Source: Gnetum montanum
Lineage: Eukaryota; Streptophyta; Gnetopsida; Gnetales; Gnetaceae
Direction: 5' to 3'
Length of the DNA stretch: 64,000 nucleotides
Assembly (NCBI GenBank): GCA_015680685.1
Contig: MNCI01035121.1
Location: 316,550 to 380,549 of the forward strand
Below the pieces are notes generated by a model. It saw nothing but the letters and a program-made list of their open reading frames with translations, ran no database searches and was not told the origin of the DNA. A program made the translations under genes and the position numbers. Shown here one piece after another: positions 22,593 through 34,469 of this stretch. The first letter of the stretch is position 1. Every line of letters starts with the position of its first letter.

Positions 22593-24134
22593 TTAAGGAT
22601 TCGAAGCCCTCATGACCTTCAGTTGTTGCAGTTGAGTAGGGAATACCCCTTGCATTGCTGGAGCAGTTGGTGTGAGAGGGGCAGGTGGATTTGGAGGATA
22701 GTATGCATGTGGTGTGTTTCTCCTAGGAGAAGGAGTCTTATAATAATCTTGGGCTTGGTAGTAATGTTGTGGAGTCATCTGACTAATAGAGTCAAGTGGA
22801 GAGATGGGCTACTGCATGTGGTAGCCATATGGATCTGGTTGCCTGTAAGGGTATTGTTTCCTTGGTAGTGGCATCCCCCATGATTGTGGGTATTGTCACT
22901 ACTAGTGTTGCTCTATAGGTTGTGGTGGAGTTCCACTTGGGTAATACATCAAGGGTTGGTGGAACTACCTTGGGTTACCTTGGGGATAAGGTAACCAATG
23001 GGGTGCTTACCATTTGTTAAGTCTTGGATTGAGTGCATACACCCCAGGCTCTTGCAGATGTGAGATTATTGGGCAACATCCCTTAGGATGGTCATATTGA
23101 TAGATCTCACATCCACCGTCATTGTCTGTGTTAGAATCCACAACCTCATCGGCGATAGTCATTTTTCCCTTATCCTTGTTATGTGCATGGTCTAAATCTC
23201 CCTGCTTTTTCTTATCATGATCACTACTTCGTTCCTCCTTAGACTCCTCTATGATTTTTAGGACAATTTCAATTTTACTATCTAAGGAGCTCCATATTTC
23301 ATCTACCTTAACTGACACTTTTGTTGTTAATTTTTGAAGCGGAAAGGTTTTTCTATTCACCAACTCTTCGAGTGGTGACTCATCCTCTTCCTCACAGAAT
23401 CTCACTCCCCTCTTTCGAAGGGAAGGATCATAGTTGTACTCTTCTGCACTTTCTCTCTTCCATAGCTCCCCTTCTTCCTTAGCTACTTGCTCCAACAATT
23501 GATGAATTTCATGGGACCTAAGTTTTGATAATCTCCCTTGGGCATATGTTCCAAGGGTTCTCCTGGTTTTGTGTCTTAGCCCATCTACGAGGTGGCATAG
23601 TTGATCCCGTTGCGCATAACCATGGCCTGGGTAATGATGTAGCAATGCATAATATCAGCCCATGGCAGTATCCAAGGGTTTGTGATTACCCTGCTTTCAT
23701 CCTTGGATCTGTTTATGCAAGTTGGACACTCTGGAGTATGTTTGGTATTTATCATTGAATAGTTCTAGCATCATACTCCATCTCCTAATGGTTTCTGATT
23801 CTAAGGACCGGTACCAGCTTTCCACTTCCTTTATGAGTGTCCTAGGAAACAACTTTAACTTCTGCCACTCATTTTCAATATTCTGCAAGGCACAAGCATC
23901 CTGGTATGCCTGTAAGTGGTTTTGCGGATCGGCATTATATCCCCCCTCAAATCGTGGGATATTATTTATGTATAGTCTCTTGATCCGACTATCTTTCTGG
24001 TGCCTTGTAGGTATTCTCACAACCTCCGTAATATCTAACATACTCTGGGTGGCAAGTAGGGCTTCGTCATGATAATCTCTCTCATTAATTCTATGATGCC
24101 TACGTGGTTCCCTACTTTCCCTTATTCCATGCAC
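22593..24134 (-). pseudogene. gag capsid and nucleocapsid region of element B
   Basis: Open pieces at 23697-24134, 23007-23645 and 22593-22778 share one reading frame, so stops but no frameshift separate them. The capsid part has the retrotransposon gag signature: IPRFEGGYNADPQNHLQAY, an FPRTL segment, WYRSL and RRWSMMLELFNDKY. A long charged helical region follows, and then CEIYQYDHPKGCCPIISH, an unusual Cys/His cluster shared with element A, and a Pro/Tyr-rich tail. The protein would assemble the particle that encloses element RNA. Protease continues in the same frame, indicating a Gag-Pro fusion without frameshift in the ancestor. Confidence 0.88.
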
Positions 24135-24326
24135 AGATTCCCTAGAGTACCCTCGTCCTCGCTCTCGACTCTCTCATCGAGGATTCTCATTTTGCTTATC
24201 CTTGCCCTTATCCTCACGGTTGTGCTGTTTGTGACTACATCCTAATGTGGAAGGAGAGGTTGAATGATGTGATGAAGGGGAAGGGGAAGGAGAACCATCA
24301 CCATGATGATGTTTCCAACCTTCTCT

Positions 24327-24959
24327 TCAGTGGCTATGGCCCCAATCGTGATGACAATCAGATTGCCCATCCTTATCATTTGTTTGTGTTCCCCCATTAA
24401 ACACTTGGTGTTCGTGGGTATCAGAACCAGGGTTGTGTATCATGGAGTGAAGGTTTTGATACACCACCTCCTCAATCTCATTAGGAGGGGGAACATCATT
24501 TTGTGGAGAATCTATTAAGATAGGTTCACCACCTTTAACTTCTCTTATAACAAGCGAAGCGTTGTGGGGTCCTTTGTCCTTCAACAATGTGTGATAACTC
24601 TTTTTCCGTGAGTCCCTTAGACGTTGTGCTACTATGGGATGGTAATCCCTTATGTCATAATCTTCTGCAATGTATTTAACATATAATTCCATCATGCCTA
24701 TTTGTGCAAGGGCACGAAGGAGCATGTTAGGGACTGCCCGATCTGGGGTTAATACTATGTTACCTTGCAGGTCTCTCCAGTGTAGTTGTTCATCCTGATG
24801 GAGGATAAAAGTAAAATCGAGTATATACTCATCATGATGAGTATATACTATTCGATACTGTTGAGGAACTGGTGGTTCTGGGTTATGGGTGTTAGACCGC
24901 TGACTGTCTCTTGTGTGATCCCTAGGTGGTGAAGTGCTTTTATGAGAAGAAGAAGACAT
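24327..24959 (-). pseudogene. N-terminal gag domain of element B
   Basis: A 210-residue open frame starts with a Ser/His-rich stretch at a Met 122 bases inside the 5' LTR. It is in frame with the capsid part, from which stops separate it. It contains mixed charged and hydrophobic segments such as TPDRAVPNMLLRALAQIG and an acidic Pro/Asn tail. I do not recognise a named domain; by position it is the matrix-like part of Gag. This start is the first Met after the PBS, which supports it as the ancestral start codon. Confidence 0.75.
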
Positions 24960-25085
24960 TGTTATTTTGTCGGTGTGCTATTGACCACGGTTTAAATTTT
25001 CTCCTGATTAATCCTAAGGGTTCTTTTAAGCTTCCCAATGATGTGGATGATTTCCTATGTTCTACTTAGTGCACAAACAACTTAG

Positions 25086-25103
25086 TCCCCGACAATGGCA
25101 CCA
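25086..25103 (-). promoter_or_regulatory. Primer binding site of element B (tRNA-Asp type)
   Basis: The element strand reads TGGTGCCATTGTCGGGGA, one base inside the 5' LTR. Plant tRNA-Asp would pair with TGGCGCCGTTGCCGGGGA, leaving three differences that all look like decay of C or G to T or A. Asp-type sites are usual for Athila and related elements. Confidence 0.85.
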
Positions 25104-25104
25104 A

Positions 25105-25933
25105 TGATGAGTGGCGAGGTACCCCTACACTCAACCATATGAATACAAGCGTTACACGTGTGATCCAGTCGAACTCCGTAGACTAAGTGCCTACATGCCT
25201 TATGGAACACTTAAGGTTAATCGTTCATTGTCTTCCCGGACTTACCTGTATTTGTCAAAATTTTATGGTTAATTAATTTTGAGGTATGTGATTTTTATGT
25301 CTTTTATGTTTTATCTCCTATAGAAAGGATGAAGAGACTAAGTAACTAACTTTAACTAACTAAGTTCTAATGCCTAGCATCAGTATCCGTTCCCACTTGT
25401 CGTTCACGCTCTGAGCCGATGCAACCTTCTGGGATTACCAAACGCTATTTGTTGCTAGGATTACCAAGTGTAACGCACGTGCTTGAAGTGGTCATATTGA
25501 ATGCACTTAACTAGGAGTGTTGAGGGTTGAGAGATATTAATTAACTAATAAATCATTTAAATAATTAACAATAATTAAATTCCTAATTAACTTAGTCCAT
25601 GCACTACAAGGTTTATCCAGAACATTTGTCTTTATTTTCGTACACAAACTTGTGCTCAGGTACAAGATTTACTCAAATAAAGAGCTGTTCACTTTGGGAC
25701 TCCTACTATGGGCACATGAAAATTACTGTAACTCTGGAATGGAAAAACTGCAAGAGTTTGGCTACGGTCTAGATCTAGCTGGCAAAACAAGGGAGAGCTG
25801 CCTCTTATTTATAGATTTAGTAGCATGTTGCGATATCGCGTACGCGATATTGTAGGGGAAGATGCAATATCGCGGGGCATGTGATATCGCAATGGATGCA
25901 ATATCGTGGCCCATGTGATATCGCATCCCATCA
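25105..25933 (-). repeat. 5' LTR of element B (829 bp)
   Basis: It begins TGATGAGTGGCGAGGTACCC in plus orientation, ends CATCCCATCA, and is followed by the CCCAT duplication (25934-25938). It has six GATATC-type units at 25830-25924 and a TATA box at 25805-25813, again 18 bases apart. Confidence 0.95.
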
Positions 25934-26420
25934 CCCATGCTGCAATGAGCAATCAAAAGAATTGTTTTTCACAAATAGAGGTGGTGGCAAATAAAAGTAA
26001 ATCAATGCTTGATTATTATAACATGGGAATTTGTTACATAGACTAACAATGGCCAAGCTTGTTCAAATTTCAAACAAATAATGTTTTTTATAAGTTTTTT
26101 TTCAAAAAATAGACTAAAGTGTAATTTTCACGAGTTGCGTTTCTAGATCACATGGACATGGCACATGCATGAAGAAGCAATGTTTGGTGATATGATAAAT
26201 GATAATTTGTTTTCTTTAAAAAATTGTTTATTTTAGTTGGAAAAATAGGTGGGATATTAGGTCACGCATACATTTCTTTCATTTAATTGAAATGGAGGTG
26301 TTGTATCTCTTACTAGTAATTGCTTTTAAAGATTTGGTGGGAAAGTAGTAGGTATTTTTGGCTTAGAATCAAAGCAAATTTTGCATGTAGAAATGGATAG
26401 AGCATTTGCACATGGGGAAT
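25934..26420. repeat. Host repeat H, right part
   Basis: It starts with the right CCCAT duplication and then aligns with 41124-41620: shared GAGCAATCA, ATAGAGGTGGTG and GAAATGGAGGTGTTGTATCT phrases. No coding function is recognised. Confidence 0.85.
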
Positions 26421-27863
26421 ATGAAAAATTCAATTAATGGAAAACCAAAAATTCCAAGCAGAATAGCTTTAAATCCAAACCCTAGGGGCCTTTAAAAACT
26501 AGGATTTAAGGTATCCTGGATGGTCTTTCCAATCACCTAGGGACTTACAAAGTGTCAATAGGGATTATAAAATAAAAATGTAATGCAGATATGAAAAAAT
26601 AAATGCATAGAATGAAAAAGTGAATCTAATTATCTTGCACAACAATTGAAACTATAGACCTTACCTTAATAAAAACAAAGAGAGTTCAGAAAGTGTACAA
26701 GTGTGCCTAAAGAAGTAGAAAAGGGCTTCACTACACTAAGGGTTTGGATTTTGTTGAAACCAATGGCTTTGGATGCCATAATAAGCTCCACAATCTGGAT
26801 GCTCCACCACTCCCAAAATTGTAGAACATTACTAAAATTCTCAATAGATCTGCAATGTTGATGGTGCAAGGGGGTGAGATGTGTGGGGGTTTTGAGCCAT
26901 AATGAAGAGCCATGCTAGGAGTCTTGATGCCCAGGTTGCTCAGCGTTACTATCAAAGTTCACACAATCTTAGAGGTGTAACAATGGTTATAATGGCTATT
27001 GGTTCTATGCTGGAAAGTCTCCAAAAGCCTTGTTTTTGCAAGGGATTCTCAAAGCTATGGGATTCAAGAATGGGGAAACCCTTTCATGGTGCAAAATTTT
27101 GGGTAATATAGGTCTTATGGCCATGAATTTTGCTGTAATTTTTTGTCTAATTGTTGATAGATTTCTACTACATACAAGTGTTTTAGGTGTCCAAATTTAG
27201 TAGGGTTACTATGTATGATAAGTTATGATACCTTCATGATATTAAAACCATTCCATTCACCAAAATACCAACACTAACTTCTTCCATCCACGATGGCCTT
27301 CCAAGAGTAATGTTGGGCTTGTAAGAACCATGTTGGGGGTATAACACCCATGCTAAAGTTGCAAGAGCCATACTAGAGTTGCAAGATCCATGTTGGAGCT
27401 ACAACAAGCATGCCAAGGAAAAGGAGCAATGCTGAGGATGTAGGAGTTATACCATCAATGCTATGCATAGGTGATGTTATATCCCCCTCCCCCTCCATAG
27501 GTATTTCCAACCTAGAAAACGTTATTTCCCCCACAAAACCCATGAAAATCCTAATTTGGAAATCCAAAAGGCATTTTTAATCCTCCTAAGCCCAAATTTG
27601 GACATGACATGACTTTTTTCACTTGGGAATTGAGGCATTGTTAACTTATGAAGCATTTTTCATCCCCAAAAGCTAAAGAATGCAAAAGTGCATCTCATGG
27701 ATTATAATCTTCATATTTTACAATAAAATTTCATCATTAGGTTTCATGGAGCGAGAGTTACAAGGATAGAAGGCTATAACATGCATTTTCTTGGTGGTGT
27801 TTTATTGGGCCCTCTTTGTTGATGTTTGGAGGATTAACATGAGAGACATCGACAAAGAACTCA
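26421..27863 (+). repeat. Family X repeat, copy X2 (LTR-like)
   Basis: It is nearly collinear with X4 at 42746-44282. It contains a degenerate array of about 22-bp units (CATGYTRGGGGTATAACA type, 27300-27440) and ends in a stem, TCTTTGTTGATGT with ACATCGACAAAGA (27812-27865). The same end occurs at 53327-53375. Confidence 0.7.
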
Positions 27864-27865
27864 AA

Positions 27866-28769
27866 ACATGATCGCATGTCCATCACCAACATTCCCTCTC
27901 CACGCTTGATCCCATAGTGTCAAACCATGACAAAGAATGCATATGATGATGGGATTAAGTGTTATAATGAGATGATATGGGTTAAAGGCTATATTTGGTC
28001 ATGAGGGAGTGATCACATGGGTTAACAATGAATTTCCAATGTTGCCATTATGGTTACAATTATGGCAATGACATGTTACATAGTCAATGAGGTCTTTGTG
28101 CTTCATGTTTTTGAGATAATGGTTACTCGGTAATGTTCTTGAGGGATCAATATTCTACTCCAAGGTTTTTTCGACCACTAAGCTTCTCCCTTTGCATGTT
28201 CAGAGCCATTGATCTATCTTTTGGTCTTCACTAGTTCTTTGACTTCTTGGTAATTTTCTTTTTCATTTTGTTAGGGTGAAACCTTCCTTGGGTTTCATTG
28301 CTAAGGCAGGGTTTGATTTGGTTCTCCTATTGAATGAGATGTGTTGCATTCAACAAACATGATGGTGGAGCATGACAAAGGATATGTCACATGGCCACCA
28401 TGCATGAATGTCGAACATAGGTCACCATTGTCATTTAAGGGCTAGAAAGATTATAATTAGGCTTTGGGGATAGGTTCAATGAGAGGTAATAGGAATGAGG
28501 TAAAACAAGCACTATTGGTATGCCAGGACAAACACATTGAATCTTGTGCATTGAGGTCATGTAGAGACTTGCTACCATGATGAGTTGCACCTTTGCGATG
28601 ACTCCAAGCTTCACCTTGCAAGAACCACTCTAAGAGGACAAGAAAAAATTCAAAGTTTACATTAAAATGAATAAGGCCATATAAAATAAGTAATAAAATA
28701 GGCTACCAAAGGTCACATATGTTACAAGGTTTAATAGTTCCATTGTTATGAAAAACATGAACAAGTTAC
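27866..28769. repeat. Inverted-repeat family Y, left arm, first part
   Basis: From about 28130 this matches the reverse complement of 50500-51240, including TTTGGTCTTC, GGGTTTC and ATGAATGTCGAACATAGGTC phrases. The match resumes after element D at 39554. The first 260 bases show no match I can see in the window. No gene is recognised. Confidence 0.7.
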
Positions 28770-31700
28770 TATTGAGGTCAACATCACCCATGCTAAGCAC
28801 GGGGCCATGATCAACAACTAGTTTGTTAAAAGAATACTATAAAGTGTAAGCACAATATCAAATGTATAACCTGGTTGATTGGTGATGAGTGGCGAGGTAC
28901 CCCTACACTCCATCATACGAATACGAGAATGCACGCGCGATCCGGTCGAACTCCGCAGACTAAATGCCTTAACACCACAAGAAGTGCTTGGGGTTAATCG
29001 TTCATTGTCTTCCCAGGCTTGCTTGTATATGTCATGGTGTATGGTTAAGCAAGTCTGAGGTATGTGATTTTTTTGGTATTTTCGGCTTATCTCCTATGCT
29101 ATCAGAGGAAAGGGTTGAGAAACTAACTAACTCTAACTAATGTCCTAGGTTTAAGTTGACTAGCGTCAGCATCTGTTCCCACTTACCGGACACACCCTGA
29201 ACTATGCAACTGTGGCTTACCAAACACTAATCGTTACTGGGATCACCGCACGTAACGTGAGTGCTCGAAGTGGTCGTACTGAGGCACCTATTTAGCTTAA
29301 GTGTGATAAGCAGCCGATTCCTTGACTAGCCGTACACGTCCGTAGACGCTCGTAATCAAGTTGTACTTGAACGCACTAGGAAAGCAGTAAATGAAAGCAA
29401 TAAATGAAACCACGTGCTGCAAGGTTTATCCAATCAAGTTTGTCTTTATTGCCGTACACAACTTGGGTTCAGGTTACAAGCTGCTCGAATAAAGAGCCGT
29501 TCACTCTAGGACTCCTATTGCGGGCACATGGGAAAAATTCTAACTATGGAGTGATCAATCTGCCAGAGCTTCGCTACTTCTACCCAGGATTCGCAAATGA
29601 AGGAAGTGCTGCCTCTTATTTATAGATATGGCGGTGGGACGTGATATCGCGTACGCGATATCGCGGCCCAGTGCATGTCGCGTCTCATCAATTGGTTAGT
29701 CTCAAATGTGAAAAAGACATGTATTTTGAACATGTAAACTAGATATATATATAGTTGTAAGAAAAATGTCGTGTTGGTTAGTGGAACAGACACACCAAAT
29801 AGTTAAGGGTACATTAACAACTATTTTGAAGAATAACTAATTTTTAAATACAATATAACAAATATAACTATGGCATTGTAAACATAAACTCATGATGGTA
29901 CATACTATAGACCTTATTTTAAATATTAATCTTAGTAAAACATAATAAATTGTTAACATATCCTTTCTTTAGGTGTTTATAGGACATTACATTAGAAAGG
30001 CTTCAAATGACAATTTTTTACCTTAGAGGACCTATTAAGTAATGATAAATGAATTAAGATACAACATGGCATGATAGAAGATAACTAATTAAATGTGAGA
30101 AGTTTGGGGAATATGTTTATTGGAATTAAAACTAGTTGACCATATGTATGCCAAGGACATATAGCCAACAATGAAGTAATAGGCTAACTATAAAACTTAT
30201 AATGTACAAACTCTATTTAGTTAACTGTCCATGTCAATCTAAGCAATTCAAGATACATGAAATCAACATTCTTAGACAAGCCACTCTATTATGATCAAGA
30301 AAAGAAAAGTGGATGGATGAATCATAGAAAGTAAAATAACAATTCACATATTACTATGCAAAGTTATATTCTATGATAGTAGCTATTACAAAATATTTCT
30401 TTCGAACTCAAATCAAGATGAAATTAGTATTATTTTCTAACATGCTTCCTAAAATCAATAATTTCATCAAATATTAAACATTGTGAATCATTTTTTTTTC
30501 AAATTTGAACCATACTGGTTTCATTTTGAACTAAATTTGACCATGATTAAAGATAGGATTTTGTTATTTGAGAAACTAGTTCAGATTTAAATAGTTCCAT
30601 GGAATGAGTTTATTGGTCAACAATCTCAGTGGGAGATTCATGCAAATCCATGTCATGCTTCTCCAGATGCTATGTTTTCAAAAAAATCAACATTGGCTGA
30701 GCCATATTCCTATTGGAAATTTTGATATCAGATGACTGTAACTATAAAACATGAAACATACAAAACTTCCATAGCTAAATAAACCAGCTTCGTAAAAAGA
30801 AAAAAAAATCAATTTGCACATGGATTTGGTTTAATTTGGGTGGAAGAAGTCCATTTAAAGTCGATAGAAAGAAACAAATTAGCAAACAAAAGAGGCAGAT
30901 GTGTGGTGGGTGTTTATTGGGTGGTGGATGTAACCATCATAGTAATGGTAAGAGTTACGTTGATAATGGCAAGTAAGTGGTACGTGTTTTAGAGGATTGA
31001 TAAGTGGTAGGAATTACACACAGAACATGGGTATTTATTTTGGCCATCACAGGTTCAAAAAAAGGGAGGGCTCCAAAATTAGGGGCTCTTTTCCTTTTTT
31101 TTTTGGAGGCCTCCTCTCTTTCCTATGAGGAAGGTGAATGTAGCTTAGATGAGATGATGGTCTCTTTTTTCTCTTTCAAGGCCTAATAGTGGCAATAGGC
31201 ATATCTGCATGTGTTAGAGACACATCAAGGGTCTCTTGGCTTGAAAATAAAGGGTGGGTCTCCCTAGCAACAATAGCAGGATTCTCTCTCTTCTTTCTAT
31301 CTATAATAATGCAGATAGTGCAACACATGCACAAGACATGAGATGTGCAATTTTCTCTTCAACTAGTAGCTTGTCTTAGCAGTGTAGATGTGGGTGGATA
31401 ATCTTACTCTCTATATCCTCTTCTCTCACTTGTAGTGGTGCATCTCTCTCTCTATAGTAGACAATAGAAGCAGTGGGGCACGTGAGGTTTGGATTCCTCT
31501 CTTCCCACAGTGACGTCAACCACATGACAATTGCGACCCACAGTTGCAGACATAGATGCATCAACAACAACACGTTAATAGCGATGCTATTGGTAGTGGC
31601 ATAGTAGCAACACATGAAAAGTTTAGTTCTTCTCTCTCAATGGTGTGCACAGTGGTAGCAACATGTGACAGTAGGGTTGAATTTCAAAAATAGTTTTTCC

Positions 31701-31860
31701 CAATTTTCCAATTTGATTTACTATTTAAAAATATCACCTGGCCCTCTCTAGCTGAGACTATTCCCAAGTTTCGATACTAATATAGGAGGTGCCCTAGGCA
31801 ATAGTCTCCTTAAATGAGTTTTTTTCCGGTGTTGGTGCATCCAAAATTTATGCATCAACA
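28770..31860 (+). repeat. 5' LTR of element D, interrupted by solo LTR C
   Basis: It aligns with 36920-39548. The TG start has decayed to TA. It carries the 808-bp insertion C plus its 5-bp duplication, and lacks about 330 bp present in the right LTR around 39000-39330. TA-rich TATATATATA occurs after the insertion, near 29740. Confidence 0.88.
28883..29690 (-). mobile_element. Solo LTR C (A/B family)
   Basis: This complete 808-bp LTR, TGATGAG to CTCATCA, matches the LTRs of element B. It is flanked by ATTGG at 28878-28882 and 29691-29695, and no internal element sequence follows. Such solo LTRs arise by recombination between the two LTRs of one element. It has only two intact GATATC units (29643-29663) and a TATA box at 29616-29624. 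Confidence 0.95.
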
Positions 31861-31866
31861 CCTTTT

Positions 31867-31883
31867 TGGCACTAGAAGGAGGG
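31867..31883 (+). promoter_or_regulatory. Candidate primer binding site of element D
   Basis: TGGCACTAGAAGGAGGG begins with the TGG expected for pairing with a tRNA CCA end and lies next to the LTR. The complementary tRNA was not identified, and decay may have changed it. Confidence 0.5.
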
Positions 31884-32406
31884 TCATTTTCCAACCTTTG
31901 TTATCCCATTTTTTAAAATATCTATTTTCTATCCTTTTCCAGTCCCTACTCTATTTTCATTTCTTGAGAATTTCATTTTCCTTGTTTCAAACTTGTTTTA
32001 TTTAATATTTCTATTTTCAACCATTGTCTTGAAAAATATTTTTTAAGAATTTTTGAACCCTTCTATTTTTTATCTCAAAAGTTTATCTCTTGAAAATTTT
32101 TGAGTCCCATCACCCATTTTTGCTCTTTTCTAAAAACCCCTATTTTCCAGTCCCATTTTTAGACTTGTGTTTTGGCGATCCTTACCTGAGTCTTGACTTT
32201 GGTAAGGTGGTCTTATTCAACTATTCAATTTTAAATTTATTTTGAAATTGTTTGTCATTTTATTATTTTTATTGTATATTTCAAGCATTTACTTTTCCTT
32301 TAAAATTTTTTTTAATAGCATATTTTAGTTTTTTTGTCAATTTTTTTCTAAAATATAGCATATTTTAGTATCTTTTTAAAGAATATAATATTATTTCAAT
32401 ATTTAG

Positions 32407-32673
32407 TGTTGGGGGTGCACCCCCCCCCCTTTTTTGTTGTTGCGGGTGCGCCCCCCCTTGTTGGGGGTGTGCCCCCCCTCCTCTTGCCCTCACTGTTCAA
32501 CCCTGAGGTTTTTGAGGTTTTGAGGTTTTGAGGTTCTGTGGCTAAGCTTGGAGTTCTCTGAGCTTTGAAATTTGTGATCTTTCGGGGTCCCCCCCCCTCC
32601 CCCCATTGTAATTGTTTACTCGTGTACCATACTTTCAGTAATACAAACCCGAACATTCTCTCAAAAAAAAGAG
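32407..32673 (+). mobile_element. Short retroposed insert with poly(A) and 27-bp target duplication
   Basis: A 267-bp segment is flanked by a perfect 27-bp direct repeat (32380-32406 and 32674-32700, beginning AGAATATAAT and ending AATATTTAG). It differs sharply in composition from its AT-rich surroundings: C runs at its 5' end, a GAGGTTTT tandem near 32500-32535 and an A8 stretch (32663-32670) next to the right repeat. These are marks of LINE-mediated retroposition of an RNA. The source is not identified: no A-box then B-box order for a tRNA-derived SINE, and no protein frame. It could be a processed transcript 3' end or an unnamed SINE. Confidence 0.8.
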
Positions 32674-32886
32674 AGAATATAATATTATTTCAATATTTAG
32701 TTCTTTTATCCAATTTTATAGTTTACTTTAACATTTATACTTTATGATTTTTGTTTTATGAGCAAACCCTTCCAACAAGAATTACTCACCTCTACCCCTA
32801 ACCAACCAGTCACACATCACTTTACATTAAGGAAATAAAGAGCTTCACATTTTCCAAGTTTTATTCCTAGGAGAACTTGGATTAGG

Positions 32887-34440
32887 ATGGCAGCCCATCA
32901 ACCTCCATCTCCCTTGGTGAGAAATCCCTTTAACTTTAATAATTACCACAATATCCCAAAATCACTCCAAAATATAAATCTCTTTTTCAATCCCACAAAC
33001 CCTACTAGTAATACTCACCAACACATACAATGTTTCAAAACCTTACTAGGGATCCACAACATTGTCCAAAATGATGTGGCATGTAGGGTATTTGTGACAA
33101 CTTTCAGGAGTAAGGTCATATAATGGTTTCTAATGCTCCTTGATGCCTCCATTGACTCATTGAAGGAGATTAAAAATAAGCTTTTGACTTAATTTGACAA
33201 ATTCATGAGGCTTGCAATCACATTAAGTAACTTCATAAGCTTAAGAAAATTACCTAGGGAAAATATTAGGGATTACAATCTTAGATTCCTTCATTAGCTT
33301 GCCTATGTGCCAAACAAGATGCATCCACAACCCAATGGCATCCTCAACTTTTACCTCTTTACCATTGACCCATTCTTTTCCTATGCCATTAAATCTGATT
33401 CAAACATAAAGGGGCGATGGCTAAAGCCATGGAGCCAGAACAAATTGCCCTCATGAATAGCATCCAAACCAAATTTGGGATGATGAGCATTGGTAATCCT
33501 ATGCAATCTAACCCTCTACCTCTACCAAGTTTTCCAATGACCAATGCTATATTCAAAATGCCCATTCTTAAACAATTATTTTTAAGGTCCCATATCTTCT
33601 TCATTTCTACCATATAACACTGGTTTGAATGATAACCAATCAAAGGCCTTAATCTAATCAATTGTAAACCCAAATGGGATATCCAACCCTATTGGACCTA
33701 CAACTCAAACTCAAGATCAAATGACCTAGATATTAACTTCACTTCAAAAGCTTTCCAATGATGTAGTTGAATTAAAGCAAAACAACAACAAGGATCCTAT
33801 ACAACCGAAAAAGCCAAGTTCATTAGCCAATGATGATTATTTCCATCCCCATAACACAAGGCAACATTCTGAGAGGACTTGTCCTCAATTCTTAGCATTA
33901 TATGGTGACCATACCCAAGGTCAACAAAATGGAAAACCCCCTGTTATGGTCCTTAATGTACCTCATGAAACTGAGAATGAGGAGGTTTCCTCATTAGAAC
34001 AAGTTATGGTAAGAAACCTAAACCCATACAATGCTCACTACCATAAACTTAGTGACATCATGAACAACATACAACAACAAACTAGGAATGATCTATATAC
34101 CCCTCCAAACAGAAGATCTCATAGTCAAAATAACATGAATACTCAGACTTAGTCATCCCAAACAAACACCCCACAATGACCAAATCCACCTTCTATACTT
34201 AGAAGAACTCCACCTCAACAAGAAGCCAAAGGTGAACACAAGACTTATGATCTAGCTGAGGATTTAAAGAAAATTAAAGCTAACATTTCAATGCATGACC
34301 TTCTATAGTTTAATGAAATGAAAGATGTGATCCAAGCGATTATTCATAGACTAGAAACCAATAAAGAAAAGTCCCCAATCCCTAAAAGACAAGTTCACTT
34401 CGCAAAAATTCCTAACATGCTATTAGTACAAAATGCAAAA
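32887..34440 (+). pseudogene. gag remnant of element D
   Basis: A start Met at 32888 opens a frame with Pro/Asn-rich N-terminal residues. A capsid-like region follows: GIHNIVQNDVACRVFVTTF, a WFLMLLDASIDSLKE segment after one stop, NKLLT and FDKFMRLAITL, then RENIRDYNLRFLH and PNKMHPQPNG. This fits the retrotransposon gag pattern of a processed particle domain, W then F-KF. Interrupting stops lie near 33121, 33190 and 33296. Downstream Gln/Asn-rich linkers, including frames at 33417 and 33946, lead to the protease. No zinc knuckle could be recognised. Gag would package element RNA in the cytoplasm. Confidence 0.7.
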
Positions 34441-34469
34441 AATTCCACACCAAGCAAGAAATATTAGCC

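Larger units (their letters stand above)
16044..25933 (-). mobile_element. Element B: full-length Athila-like Ty3/gypsy retrotransposon
   Basis: This 9.9-kb minus-strand element has two LTRs (16044-16915 and 25105-25933), both ending TG...CA, flanked by the duplication CCCAT. A PBS complementary to the 3' end of plant tRNA-Asp, with a few mismatches, lies inside the 5' LTR, and a PPT-type junction lies inside the 3' LTR. The order gag, PR, RT, RNase H, INT is typical of Ty3/gypsy. FMDDFS followed by YG in RT and the Asp-type PBS point to the Athila lineage. All coding parts have stops, and RT has a deletion and frameshift. There is no env-like frame. The LTRs differ in length and at many sites, so insertion is old. 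Confidence 0.95.
31861..32886 (+). other. Untranslated leader of element D
   Basis: This T-rich leader lies between LTR and gag. A possible PBS, TGGCACTAGAAGGAGGG, lies at 31867-31883, six bases inside the LTR; I could not assign its tRNA. The leader holds the retroposed insert at 32407-32673. Confidence 0.6.

Noticed and set aside
32407-32673. tRNA-derived SINE
   Set aside because: Box-like phrases (GTTCAACCC near 32492, TGGCTAAGCTTGG near 32540) occur in the wrong order for a Pol III promoter.
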